A stretch of DNA of 64,000 nt. It comes from Timonella corticicola. Its GTDB lineage: Bacteria > Actinomycetota > Actinomycetes > Actinomycetales > Cellulomonadaceae. Shown in pieces: positions 40,644 through 49,271 of the stretch. Below the pieces are notes generated by a model. That model saw nothing but the letters and a program-made list of their open reading frames with translations. It had not been told where the DNA came from and searched no databases. Position numbers and translations under genes: made by a program. How positions within the stretch are numbered: the first letter of the stretch is position 1; every line of letters begins with the position of its first letter. Location of the stretch: assembly GCF_042683685.1 (NCBI RefSeq), contig NZ_JBHUOP010000003.1:545698-609697 (forward strand). Reading direction: 5' to 3'.

Positions 40644-42875
40644 ATGCACGTGAGAGTTGCGTCGCCTTCGCAGCCTTCTGACCCATCACGTGCTGTCCCG
40701 CGCGCGAAAACATCAAGCAGGATATTGGTCGAGGGCGACAAGAATCCACAGCGTTCGGGTTGGCACTATGGCCATGCAACGGATGACACGACCTTGTCCC
40801 GCCGCGACGAGTTGGTGCCACCGCGCAACGTTCCGGTCCTGTCAGCCATGGACCAATCACCGTGGGCCCCTCCGGCAGTGCCAGCGCAATACACCGAACC
40901 GCCGGTTGAACCGCAACGACCAGTCGCGGATGCCCAAATCGGTGCCTCAACGCTCACCATCAACCGCAAGACACTCGAACGAGTGCGCAAACAGCGTCAG
41001 GAACGGCTCACACGCACTGCTCCGAGCATGACACTCGCACGCAGCAGCGCGAACCGCAACGCCCCGGTTCCGCCGCCTCCCCCCGAGGCGACCTCGGCCA
41101 ACCTGGGAGCAGTCAGGCAGCAGGGCGTCACTCAACCTGCCACCCACCAGACGGAGGACGAGGGTAGGGGCGGGGACTCGTCGGCAATCAAGTGGGAGGT
41201 CACGGGGACGCACCCAACGGACGCTGGCGCGGTCCCACCCGTGCGCAAAGCGTATGTCTCCACGGTGGAGACCAGTTCACCGCGGATCGTTGACCGATTC
41301 GCCTTTGATGGTGTCATCGAGGAGACAGTTCGGCTCGTGAGTTCTTATGTGCCGTCGCGTTCGGTGTTGCGCCAACCACGGCAGCGCGCCACGCGACGGA
41401 CCACCATCCAACACGTACCGGGAAATCGCGCGCTGCGCGAAGCGGCTCGTCGCGCGATCAACGGCGAGGCAAAGCAGCCAGCGAGTCCAGCGGAGACCGA
41501 GAGCGCGCCAACGATGCAGATGCGCGCCGTGACCGCTGCAGACCTCATCAGGACGGATACAACAACCGAGCCAGCCCCCGCCGCCGCGAACACGCCGCAG
41601 CACGGCGGACAAGCACGCACGCCTGAGCCGATGCAGGATGAGCGCGCCCTCCCAGCGCAGGATGCCCCACGGGCCGCAGGCGCACAGTCTGCCCTGAGGA
41701 GCACGCCTCCAGTCCCGCCGCCACCCGCCTCTGCACCGGTACCCCCGCCACCCGTACCACAGCAGGTTCCAGTCGTTATTGAGGACCCAGCCGTCACAAC
41801 AGCCCCTTCGGCTCGGGTCAGCCGGGCGCGTCACAGCCGTCTCGACCCCGAGAGCCAGCGCCTACGAGCGCTGCTTGGCATGTTAACCGTGACTGTGTTG
41901 CTCGCATTCGGGGTCGTCATTTGGCAGAGTCACACCCAATACGGCCCTGCCCTCACCGCGCAGCATGTTGCCGATCGGTACGTCACCGCACTCGCGGAGG
42001 GGCGTGCAGAGAGCGCCTATGAGCTTGAACCACACAAGGGGCTGCCGATCCTCACCGACGCCACCTACCGTGATATCACAGGGCGTCCGACGGAATACAC
42101 GCTCGGCATGCTCAAGAAGGAAGGCGACACTGCAACCGTGTCGGTCACCTGGCGCGACATGGATGGAACCAAGCGCAGTTCGATCTCACTGGTGCGCGAT
42201 GAAGCAGGCCCGTTCGGCCTGGTGCCGCAATGGCGCATCACCAAGGGACTGTCCGTGCCGGTTGCGCTCACTGTCCAGTCCTCAAGCATCCATGACTCAG
42301 TTGCGCAGATCGACATCAGTGACAGTGGCACGTACGTTCGGGCCACCGATTCGCGCGAGGGAACCGTGGTCTCGCTGTTCCCAGGAACGTATTCGTTTGA
42401 GGTCTCCCACTCGGCGAGGTATGCGGACTTTGGCGAGGCGCAGGATCTCGTGGTGGCTGCGGAGCCGAATCGGCCAATCGTCGTCTCGTTCAGTGAGCGC
42501 CCAAGTGAGCTGCTCCTTCAAGACGCTCGGGAGGTGGCACAGGACCATCTGCGTGACTGCATGAATGAACTCAGCGAACTCGGGTGCCCCAACCGCGTCG
42601 AGGAATTGGGAGTGAGTGCGGATCAGGTCTCTGAGTTCCGATGGACGACGGACTCCCTGCGGTTTGTCCTTGCGGAGGACGGCGCACGGCTGAACTTCTC
42701 GGGTACGTTCGTGCTGGACTATACGTATGCGTGGCGTGGTGGGATATTCGGCGGTGCCCAGGTGTGGGCAGGATCAGACGACGAACCGATCTGGGATGAG
42801 CAGCGCGAGATCGAGGTGAATGGCTCCTGGCGAATCAATACGCTGGGCGAGAAGGTCGCGCTTGTGTTTGAGTGA
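40644..42875 (+). CDS. Large Pro-rich membrane-anchored protein of unknown function
   Basis: 743 residues; ATG 40644 after AGGAG. Residues 1-405 are cytosolic, disordered and Pro/Ala/Arg rich (VPPPPPEA, PPVPPPPASAPVPPPP), with basic stretches (RVRKQRQERL, RQPRQRATRRT). One membrane helix (about 407-430, LLGMLTVTVLLAFGVVIWQS) is followed by a 310-residue outer region that starts with an NTF2-like or lumazine-like segment (QHVADRYVTALAEGRAESAY, TYRDITGRPTEYTLGMLKKE, TATVSVTWRDMDG) and continues with beta-rich domains (VSLFPGTYSFEVSHSARYAD). The layout resembles actinobacterial envelope proteins whose inner tails are kinase targets. Family not recognised; codon use looks native. Confidence 0.7.
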   Translation: MHVRVASPSQPSDPSRAVPRAKTSSRILVEGDKNPQRSGWHYGHATDDTTLSRRDELVPPRNVPVLSAMDQSPWAPPAVPAQYTEPPVEPQRPVADAQIGASTLTINRKTLERVRKQRQERLTRTAPSMTLARSSANRNAPVPPPPPEATSANLGAVRQQGVTQPATHQTEDEGRGGDSSAIKWEVTGTHPTDAGAVPPVRKAYVSTVETSSPRIVDRFAFDGVIEETVRLVSSYVPSRSVLRQPRQRATRRTTIQHVPGNRALREAARRAINGEAKQPASPAETESAPTMQMRAVTAADLIRTDTTTEPAPAAANTPQHGGQARTPEPMQDERALPAQDAPRAAGAQSALRSTPPVPPPPASAPVPPPPVPQQVPVVIEDPAVTTAPSARVSRARHSRLDPESQRLRALLGMLTVTVLLAFGVVIWQSHTQYGPALTAQHVADRYVTALAEGRAESAYELEPHKGLPILTDATYRDITGRPTEYTLGMLKKEGDTATVSVTWRDMDGTKRSSISLVRDEAGPFGLVPQWRITKGLSVPVALTVQSSSIHDSVAQIDISDSGTYVRATDSREGTVVSLFPGTYSFEVSHSARYADFGEAQDLVVAAEPNRPIVVSFSERPSELLLQDAREVAQDHLRDCMNELSELGCPNRVEELGVSADQVSEFRWTTDSLRFVLAEDGARLNFSGTFVLDYTYAWRGGIFGGAQVWAGSDDEPIWDEQREIEVNGSWRINTLGEKVALVFE

Positions 42876-42953
42876 TTATTACCTACGATGCGAGGCGCAC
42901 CCCTGTCCCTCCAATCGTGGCAGCATTGATCAGTCAAGCTAAGGAGCCCTGAA

Positions 42954-43469
42954 GTGTTTAAGGTCATGATGGTGTGCACGGGAAACATCTGCCGTTCCCC
43001 CATGGCGGAGATCGTGCTGCGTGAGAAGTTGCGCGAGAAAGGCCTTGAAGGGCTGGTTCAGGTCGATTCAACCGGAATCTCGAATGAGGAAGTCGGCAAC
43101 GGTCTTGATCGCCGGGCGCGCAAGGTCCTGGTTGAGGCTGGATATGGCGATGCCGCCCTTGACACACATACTGCCCGACAGCTTTCTGGTGCGATGCTCG
43201 CAGAACGCGACCTGGTCCTGGTGATGACCGCGCGTCATGCTTCCGCGGCGCGCAGGCTTGCGGAACGAGCGGGGGCTGATGGTGGTGTGATCCAGATGTT
43301 TCGTACCTTCGATCCCGCCGCTCCCTCGTTGGATGAAAATCCCGAGCACGTCCTCGATGTCGATGATCCCTGGTATGGCGGGATGAGAGACTTCGAGGTG
43401 TGCTTGGAACAGGTTGAGGCAGCGGTTGCCGGCCTCGTTGAGCACCTTGAACGCGAAGCCAGCGCTTAG
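42954..43469 (+). CDS. Low-molecular-weight protein tyrosine phosphatase
   Basis: A 171-residue cytosolic phosphatase. The P-loop VCTGNICRSPMAE carries the C-x5-R active site near the N-terminus, and DVDDPWYGGMRDFEVCLEQV carries the general-acid Asp of the DPWY loop. It hydrolyses phosphotyrosine (possibly phosphoarginine, since the loop CTGNICRS also occurs in arginine phosphatases such as YwlE). The GTG at 42954 follows AAGGAG. The closest upstream gene, the Pro-rich membrane protein, is 78 bases away, so co-transcription is possible. Confidence 0.92.
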   Translation: MFKVMMVCTGNICRSPMAEIVLREKLREKGLEGLVQVDSTGISNEEVGNGLDRRARKVLVEAGYGDAALDTHTARQLSGAMLAERDLVLVMTARHASAARRLAERAGADGGVIQMFRTFDPAAPSLDENPEHVLDVDDPWYGGMRDFEVCLEQVEAAVAGLVEHLEREASA

Positions 43470-43556
43470 CATTCCTGTGGCGGGATCCCATGGGAACAAG
43501 AGCCTACGTGTGTACCCGTAGTGTGTTGGTCGGCGTTCTCAACCCGACTACGTACG

Positions 43557-43572
43557 TGTGATTTAGATCACA
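43557..43572. promoter_or_regulatory. CRP/GlxR-type binding site
   Basis: TGTGA-TTTAGA-TCACA is a perfect match to the symmetric TGTGA-N6-TCACA consensus of CRP-family regulators (GlxR in Corynebacterium). It lies about 200 bases upstream of the small LuxR-type regulator. The 303-base gap 43470-43772 holds no gene. Confidence 0.6.
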
Positions 43573-43772
43573 TTTAACCTTGCCTGTCTTGTAAAAATCA
43601 CCCCAAAATTGGGCAAATCAGGCGCTCTCCGGTTCCATTACGAAATATCTCAGGGAAAGCTCCGAGTTTCTGCGTAATGATTCTTCATAGGGGCACTCTC
43701 ATCAAGTGGGAGAACCAAACCGGCGGGGGGCTCGGCCGCATCACCGAGCGCCGGCAAACAGATGGAGGAACA

Positions 43773-44006
43773 ATGAGCACCACTGACACACTTGAGCAAG
43801 CAGTAGAGGTCAAGGACCTGACAAGGCGCGAGCGCGTAGTGCTTGCAAACCTTTCCGAAGAGGCAACGCTCGAGCAGATCGCTGCAAAGCTTTTCGTCAC
43901 CCGCAACACTGTCAAATCTCAGGTGCGTTCGGTCTACCGTAAGATCGGCGTATCCACTCGAGCAGACGCTGTCCGCTGGGCACGCGAAGCAGGTATTCAA
44001 GCCTGA
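43773..44006 (+). CDS. Stand-alone LuxR-type helix-turn-helix protein
   Basis: A 77-residue protein consisting almost only of a GerE/LuxR DNA-binding domain: LTRRERVVLANLSEEATLEQ, IAAKLFVTRNTVKSQVRSVY and RKIGVSTRADAVRWAREAGI contain the recognition helix and conserved VKxxxxxxYRKLG-like core. No receiver or ligand domain is present. Start ATG 43773 after GGAGGAA. Such single-domain regulators occur throughout Actinobacteria; targets are unknown. A CRP-like site upstream suggests control by cAMP-type signalling (inference), and an intrinsic terminator follows. Confidence 0.85.
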   Translation: MSTTDTLEQAVEVKDLTRRERVVLANLSEEATLEQIAAKLFVTRNTVKSQVRSVYRKIGVSTRADAVRWAREAGIQA

Positions 44007-44024
44007 TTCGTTCCACACACTTCT

Positions 44025-44065
44025 CAAGGGCCGCGTTCTAGGATGAGCGCGGCCCTTGTGTTTTC
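44025..44065 (+). terminator. Intrinsic terminator
   Basis: CAAGGGCCGCG/CGCGGCCCTTG, 11-base perfect stem with a 12-base loop, followed by TGTTTTCT, 18 bases after the LuxR-type gene. Confidence 0.85.
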
Positions 44066-44128
44066 TCAGGGGTGGTTCTGGGGTTGTAGACCCAAACGGG
44101 GTTAGGGGCGAGTGGGCCTGGCCGGTTC

Positions 44129-44230
44129 GGATCTGTCGGTGGATGATGCTGGACTCGATGGGGCCAAAAAGATCCGGGTGCACACACAAAGTACGTATAC
44201 CCGGACCCAAAACAGCCCAGCGGACAGGAG
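44129..44230. repeat. Intergenic repeat shared with the rhomboid-crgA gap
   Basis: GATGGGGCCAAA..., TCCGGGTGC and a following GGA-C-AAAAC-GCCC-CGG pattern align with 27157-27235. It also starts with TCTGTCGG, the word found in the hairpins at 27571 and 40324. Inner stem TCCGGGT/ACCCGGA. The gap 44066-44368 has no supported gene. Confidence 0.45.
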
Positions 44231-44368
44231 TGTCATCAGGTTTTGTCTGGCCCGGCGGGCCAATTTAGTCCCATCGAATTATCCGCGCCTATGACCGACT
44301 GCCGGAATAAAATTAGCCCGACCACGCTTTATACCAGCAGTAACAAAACAACGAAAAGGAGTTAAGAC

Positions 44369-44806
44369 ATGACAGAACTCAGACTCGTTGTTGCAGCAGC
44401 ACTTGTTGATGACCTCGAAACCCCAACCCGCATGCTCGCAGCACGTCGATCGAAGCCGGCTCAGATTGCCGGACGGTGGGAGTTCCCAGGAGGCAAAGTC
44501 GAGTCAGGCGAAAGCCCCGAACGAGCGTTGCACCGTGAACTGCATGAAGAACTCGGCATAAAGGTTGCACTCGGCAAGGAGATCGTCGGCCCAGACAACG
44601 GCGGCTGGATCATCACCGACCGCCACATCATGCGCCTGTGGTACGCCCGCATCACAGAAGGTGAACCCCATCCTCTCGTCGAACATGATCTCCTCGAATG
44701 GGCGGAGCCTACGAATCTCCGCGGATACAACTGGCTTGATGGAGACGTGCGGATCATCGAGCATATAGAACGGGAACACTCCCAGTTTCAACCTGTTCCT
44801 GCGTGA
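44369..44806 (+). CDS. mutT: MutT-type Nudix hydrolase
   Basis: A 145-residue Nudix protein. GGKVESGESPERALHRELHE followed by ELGI is a perfect Nudix box (G-x5-E-x7-R-E-x2-E-E-x-G), with RWEFPGGK before it as in 8-oxo-dGTPases; the C-terminal half has RLWYARITEGEP and LEWAEPTNLRGYNWL. It probably cleans 8-oxo-dGTP or another oxidised nucleotide from the pool. ATG 44369 follows AAAAGGAG. It is monocistronic. Confidence 0.9.
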   Translation: MTELRLVVAAALVDDLETPTRMLAARRSKPAQIAGRWEFPGGKVESGESPERALHRELHEELGIKVALGKEIVGPDNGGWIITDRHIMRLWYARITEGEPHPLVEHDLLEWAEPTNLRGYNWLDGDVRIIEHIEREHSQFQPVPA

Positions 44807-44851
44807 TCGCAGAGCCGTCCAGTTCTCACAGGGACGCCCTGCCTTGTCGGC

Positions 44852-46408
44852 TTACCAGTTGCTCGGCGCGTAATCCTTGAGGAAGCAACCGAACAGATCC
44901 TCACCGTCTTCACCGCGCACAATCGGGTCGTACACGCGCGCTGCCCCATCGATCAGATCGAGCGGCGCGTGGAAGCCCTCCTGAGCAAGGCGGACCTTGG
45001 TGGTGTGCGGGCGTTCATCCGTGATCCAGCCGGTGTCCACTGATGTCATGAGGATCGAGTCGGACTCGAACATCTCGCGGGCACTCGTGCGGGTCAGCAT
45101 GTTGAGCGCCGCCTTTGCCATGTTGGTGTGTGGGTGCCCTGGTCCCTTGTAGCCTCGATTGAACACACCCTCCATTGCGGAGACGTTCACGACATAGGCT
45201 CGGCGCGCACCTGCCTGGACCGCCGCGCGCATGGCTGGACGCAGACGGCTGATCAGGATGAACGGTGCCGTCGAGTTGCACAGTTGAACTTCGAGTAACT
45301 CGAGTGGGTCAATCTCGTCGACGCCCTGAACCCAGGAGTTCGTGTGCACCAGATCTGGCACCAGGCCACCCGCGTCGATTGCGGTTCCGGTTTCGATGCG
45401 CTCAAACGAGGCTGATCCTGCACTGAGCGCGAGTTTGGTGATGAGTTCTGGGGTGGTGACCGCGGGTGATACGCGTACTGGCGATGCCCCAGCCTGAGGT
45501 GTCGAAGCAGAACCGCTATCGGTCGCGACATCTCCTCCCTCAATGCGACCCTGTACCTGGCCTCCGAGGGTGGCCGGGTGTGCATCGAACGAACGCCCCA
45601 GTCTTAGGACCTGTGGAAGTACACCGGAGGGGAGTGGCGCAGACTCAGCTTCAGCAAGCGGCGCATAGGCGCCGGCAGAGCGTCGAACCGTCTGCGCGGC
45701 GTTGTTGATCAGGATGTCCAGTGACCCGTCGCTTGCAACCTCGTCGGCGAGCGCAACGACTTGCGCGGGGTCGCGTAGATCGATGCCTACGATCTTGAGC
45801 CGGGCGATCCAGTCCGACGAGTCCTCGATGGCCTTGAATCTGCGTACGGCATCGTTGGGGAATCGGGTTGTGATGGTCAGGTATGCTCCGTCGCGTAGCA
45901 GCCGCAATGCTATGTGCATGCCGATCTTCGCGCGCCCGCCGGTCAACAGTGCGCGCTTGCCCCGTAGATCGGTGCGAGCATCTCGTTTCGAGTGATTCAG
46001 CAGTGAACACTCCGGACACAACTGGTGATAGAAGTAGTCGACATCCACGTAGTGCCGCTTGCAGATGTAGCACGCCTGCGGACGACTCAACTGCCCCGCG
46101 AACCGTGACGTGGTGGGGGAGATGAGGTCGAGTCCCTCGGTCTCATCGTCGAGGCGGGTAGAGGCACCGGTTGCCGTGGCTTCTATGACGGCTGTGTCGG
46201 CGGCACGCACCTTCTGCTTGGCGTTGTTCCGGCGAACCTTTTTGAGGGTTTTGAACAGTTTCGAGGTCGCGTGCATGAGTTGCACGCGGTCTGGATGATC
46301 GGTGGGAAGATCATTCGCCTCGTCCAGTACACGCAGCGCGATTGTCAGTGCCTCTGGGTCGAGTGGGGCGTACTGTTCGGTTGGATTCTGGGCAGACACG
46401 TCCTCCAT
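44852..46408 (-). CDS. Atypical SDR oxidoreductase with internal zinc ribbon
   Basis: 518 residues. Residues 1-110 are helical; residues about 112-135 hold CYICKRHYVDVDYFYHQLCP followed by EC, two C-x2-C pairs forming a probable zinc ribbon. The SDR domain follows: RGKRALLTGGRAKIGMHIAL (cofactor motif TGGxxxIG), GIDLRDPAQV, LDILINNAAQT (NNAA). The catalytic Tyr is missing: the usual YxxxK is T-N-M-A-K in GHPHTNMAKAALNMLTRTSA. An insertion of about 100 residues (around 255-350) separates the SDR halves. I recall this combination as a conserved but uncharacterised family. It is alone; upstream stands the hairpin at 46482. Confidence 0.8.
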   Translation of the reverse strand: MEDVSAQNPTEQYAPLDPEALTIALRVLDEANDLPTDHPDRVQLMHATSKLFKTLKKVRRNNAKQKVRAADTAVIEATATGASTRLDDETEGLDLISPTTSRFAGQLSRPQACYICKRHYVDVDYFYHQLCPECSLLNHSKRDARTDLRGKRALLTGGRAKIGMHIALRLLRDGAYLTITTRFPNDAVRRFKAIEDSSDWIARLKIVGIDLRDPAQVVALADEVASDGSLDILINNAAQTVRRSAGAYAPLAEAESAPLPSGVLPQVLRLGRSFDAHPATLGGQVQGRIEGGDVATDSGSASTPQAGASPVRVSPAVTTPELITKLALSAGSASFERIETGTAIDAGGLVPDLVHTNSWVQGVDEIDPLELLEVQLCNSTAPFILISRLRPAMRAAVQAGARRAYVVNVSAMEGVFNRGYKGPGHPHTNMAKAALNMLTRTSAREMFESDSILMTSVDTGWITDERPHTTKVRLAQEGFHAPLDLIDGAARVYDPIVRGEDGEDLFGCFLKDYAPSNW

Positions 46409-46481
46409 TATGCGGTCCGCCGCGGCTGGCGGGCGCTATTGGTGGTCAGCCTCACGGTGCCGTCTCGTTTCGCTGTGCTTA

Positions 46482-46542
46482 TTGCCGACGAGTCCCTCCT
46501 TCCAGCGCAACCATGCGCTGGGAGGAGGGACTCGTCGCCAAT
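46482..46542. repeat. Hairpin repeat, member A
   Basis: ATTGCCGACGAG ... CTCGTCGCCAAT ends enclose a 22/23-base stem (46488-46509 with 46514-46536, one bulged G) and loop ACCA. The centre CCAGCGCAACCATGCGCTGG is shared with member C at 53886-53905. It is downstream of lacI on the minus strand, so it may terminate it. Confidence 0.8.
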
Positions 46543-46583
46543 CTGGAGAATTTCTACCGAACGCCTCACGCCGGAATGCGTGG

Positions 46584-47609
46584 TTAAAGTGCAGCCGTGG
46601 ATTCGCGGTACACGAGCTTGCAGGGCAGGGCCTCGATACCGCGGGCAGTCTCGCCGTCAAGGATGCTGAACAGTTTGCGAGCGGCGAGGTTCCCGAGTTT
46701 CTCAAGTTGCATGTCGATGCTCGTGAGTTGCGGGCGTGAGTTGGCGGCAAATGCCTCCCAGTTGTCGAACCCAATCACGGCGATATCCTCTGGAACCCTA
46801 CGTCCGGCCTCGCGAAGCGTGTCGAGTACTCCTCGCGCGATCTGGTCGCTTCCGCAGAAGATGCCGTCGATGTCGTGGCCCTGGCTCAGGAGCATGTGTG
46901 CCGCGCCCCGTCCCCATGATTCACTCCAACTTCCCTCAAGAGGATGCCCCGAAACAAAGTCGAGACCGTTTTCGTTGAGTGCGGCACGGGCTCCTGCAGC
47001 ACGCTCGTGGGTCGCGCCGTAGGAGGGATCACCCGTAATGTGCGCGATTTTCGTGCGACCACACGCGAGGAGGTGCTCGATCGCCATCCTGCCTGCTCCG
47101 TAGTTATCGACTACAACCGAGTAGTCATTCTCGTGGAGAGACGGGGAATAGGCGTAGACGACTGGCACATCAATATTGCGCCCGAGGGTCTGTCGTGGAT
47201 CGGGACGAGAACCCACCACAATTATCCCGTCAACGCGGCGAGAAAGCAGTGCACGCAGGTGGTGACGTTCGCGGATAGCGTCGTCGCGTGCGTCGCAGAG
47301 GAAGACCGACACAGCTCCTGCACCGAAAGCGTCTTCGGCCCCGAGGAGGATGGGAATCGAGAAACGTCCTTCGAGGTCAGAGGTTATCAGACCAACGGTT
47401 CCCGTACGTTGCTGATGCAGGGACTGCGCAAGGATATTGGGCAAAAACGAAAGTTGTTCGGCAGCGGCTTTCACTCGAGCTCGGGTTTCGGCGCGCACCT
47501 GTGGCTTGTCGTTGAGGGCCTTCGAGGCGGTGGCAACCGAAACACCTGCAAGGCGCGCAACATCGGCGAGGGTTGACTGCGACTTGGGCAACAGCGCGGG
47601 TTCGTTCAT
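46584..47609 (-). CDS. LacI-family repressor of the arabinofuranoside operon
   Basis: 341 residues. The N-terminal HTH STLADVARLAGVSVATASKA followed by LNDKPQVRAETRARV is the LacI DNA-binding domain; the hinge and periplasmic-binding-like effector domain follow (GTVGLITSDLEGRFSIPILL, RVDGIIVVGSRP, VVDNYGAGRMAIEHLL, DIAVIGFDNWEAFAANSRPQ, LTSIDMQLEKLG). It is divergent from an ABC sugar transporter operon with a GH127 enzyme; an arabinose-containing sugar is the expected inducer. A likely operator overlaps the operon promoter. Confidence 0.92.
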   Translation of the reverse strand: MNEPALLPKSQSTLADVARLAGVSVATASKALNDKPQVRAETRARVKAAAEQLSFLPNILAQSLHQQRTGTVGLITSDLEGRFSIPILLGAEDAFGAGAVSVFLCDARDDAIRERHHLRALLSRRVDGIIVVGSRPDPRQTLGRNIDVPVVYAYSPSLHENDYSVVVDNYGAGRMAIEHLLACGRTKIAHITGDPSYGATHERAAGARAALNENGLDFVSGHPLEGSWSESWGRGAAHMLLSQGHDIDGIFCGSDQIARGVLDTLREAGRRVPEDIAVIGFDNWEAFAANSRPQLTSIDMQLEKLGNLAARKLFSILDGETARGIEALPCKLVYRESTAAL

Positions 47610-47711
47610 TTTTCGGTGCTCCTAGCATGTCCTAAAGACGACGATATCATTTTCGAGCGGCGAATTTATGCGGGATATTGGGCGAGTTCTCCATTATTTC
47701 CCACGACTCTC

Positions 47712-47755
47712 TTGACGTGCGGTCCTGCTTTCGGATAGATTCAGAAAACGATTTC
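47712..47755 (+). promoter_or_regulatory. Promoter and LacI-type operator of the sugar operon
   Basis: TTGACG (47712-47717) and TAGATT (47736-47741), 18 bases apart, form a good promoter. GAAAACGATTTC (47744-47755), a CG-centred near-palindrome typical of LacI-family sites, covers the expected transcription start. The 254-base divergent region holds no gene. Confidence 0.6.
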
Positions 47756-47863
47756 GGTTTGTTTCAGTAAGCCGATTCCCTGCCCAGATCCGACGGAGCA
47801 CACATGGTAGTGAAGTTTCTTCGGCCCGGGCTATCAACTCAATGACGAGAAAGAAGGAATGCT

Positions 47864-49177
47864 GTGAAGGCTTCACCATTTGCGCGTCGGGGCAAGGCGG
47901 TCGCGGCTGCTTTTGTCGCGAGCACTCTCGCGCTGACACTCGCGGCGTGTTCGTCCGGAGACGACAAGCCAGCAGAACCTAGCGGCGCGGAGGTGCCCGC
48001 AGCCGGCGTAGACGATGGCACCGAATTGACCATGTGGACCCGTGCGCCACTGGAACGTCAGGCCAAGAACCTCGTGGCTGCCTACAACGCCGCACACAAG
48101 AACCAGGTCAAGCTCGAGATCATCCCCAACGACGACATGGAGGGAAAGATCGGTGGTGCTGCCGGAAATGGCGATCTGCCAGATCTGCTCGCCGGTGACG
48201 TCGTGCGCCTTCCAAACTGGGTGAGCAATGGATTGTTCACCGACATCACAGCCAACATCGATGGCCTCGACTTTGCGGATGACATCTCATCTGGACACAT
48301 TGACGCTGGAACAGTCGATGGCAAGAAGCACACCGTGCCCTTCGTGATCGACTCCTCCGCGTTCTTCTGGAATAAGGACCTGTACCGTGAGGCTGGCCTG
48401 GACCCAGAAAAAGGCCCGACCACCCTCCAAGAGTTCAAGGAGCATGCGCTCGCAATCCAGAACCTCAACAAGGATGGCGTCTCTGGAACCTACTACGGTG
48501 GCAACTGCGGTGGCTGCCTCGTGTTCACCTGGTTCCCACACGTATGGGCATCTGGCGAAGAGGTCATTTCCGAAGACGGCACCACCTCGCTCATGGCAAG
48601 CGACGCCGCCAAGGCTGTGTACGACACCTACCGCGAGCTGAATGAGGCCGGAGCTGTTGGAAGCGGCTCCAAGGAAGAGACCGGTGCCACCTGGACCGCG
48701 CCATTCCAAGAGGGAAAGATCGGCGTCATGGCGTACCCAAGCACAATGCTCTCAACCGCTAGGGACGCGGGCATCGACGTAGGCGTTGGCGGAATCCCCG
48801 GTGTTGACGGTGGGGTGTCCACCTTCCTCGGCGGCGATGCGATGGGAATCTCGAAGGACTCCAAGAACGTAGCTCAGGCCTGGCACTTCCTGTCCTGGAT
48901 GCTCTCCGAGGAGACCCAGCTTGAGGTGGTCGCCAAGGAAGGCGATGTGGTCACCCGCAACTCCTTGCTCAACAACGAATACACCTCAGCGGACCCGAAC
49001 GCCCTAGTGCTCAGCGAACTCGTGGCACACGGACGTACCCCAGTAGCCCCATACTTCTCCGAGGGATTCAACGCCCCCGGCTCACCATGGACGGTCCTGT
49101 TCCGCAACGCCACGTTCGGCGACGGAACAACAGTGGATGTTGACAACGACGCGCTGACCGACGTACTCAGCCAGTAA
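47864..49177 (+). CDS. ABC transporter sugar-binding lipoprotein
   Basis: 437 residues. Lipobox LALTLAACSS (Cys about 29), then a family 1 extracellular solute-binding protein: ELTMWTRAPLERQAKNLVAA, GNGDLPDLLAGDVVRLPNWV, NKDLYREAGLDPEKGPTTLQ, EFKEHALAIQNLNKDG and GDAMGISKDSKNVAQAWHFL. It captures an oligosaccharide or glycoside outside the membrane and hands it to the two permeases encoded downstream. No ATPase gene is present in the operon, so a shared MsiK-type ATPase is expected. Start GTG after GAAGGAA. Confidence 0.92.
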   Translation: MKASPFARRGKAVAAAFVASTLALTLAACSSGDDKPAEPSGAEVPAAGVDDGTELTMWTRAPLERQAKNLVAAYNAAHKNQVKLEIIPNDDMEGKIGGAAGNGDLPDLLAGDVVRLPNWVSNGLFTDITANIDGLDFADDISSGHIDAGTVDGKKHTVPFVIDSSAFFWNKDLYREAGLDPEKGPTTLQEFKEHALAIQNLNKDGVSGTYYGGNCGGCLVFTWFPHVWASGEEVISEDGTTSLMASDAAKAVYDTYRELNEAGAVGSGSKEETGATWTAPFQEGKIGVMAYPSTMLSTARDAGIDVGVGGIPGVDGGVSTFLGGDAMGISKDSKNVAQAWHFLSWMLSEETQLEVVAKEGDVVTRNSLLNNEYTSADPNALVLSELVAHGRTPVAPYFSEGFNAPGSPWTVLFRNATFGDGTTVDVDNDALTDVLSQ

Positions 49178-49185
49178 CCAATCCA

Positions 49186-49218
49186 GGCGGCGCTTCGGAC
49201 ATACGCCGGAGCGCCGCC
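49186..49218 (+). terminator. Intercistronic hairpin between binding protein and permease genes
   Basis: Thirteen-base stem GGCGGCGCTTCGG / CCGGAGCGCCGCC (one G-U pair, loop ACATACG) directly after the stop. Such structures stabilise the upstream mRNA or cut read-through, so that the binding protein is made in excess. Confidence 0.65.
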
Positions 49219-49271
49219 CACTTTCAGGCTCTTTACGGCCGCTCACGACACACCTTGCCCTTGGAGTTTTC

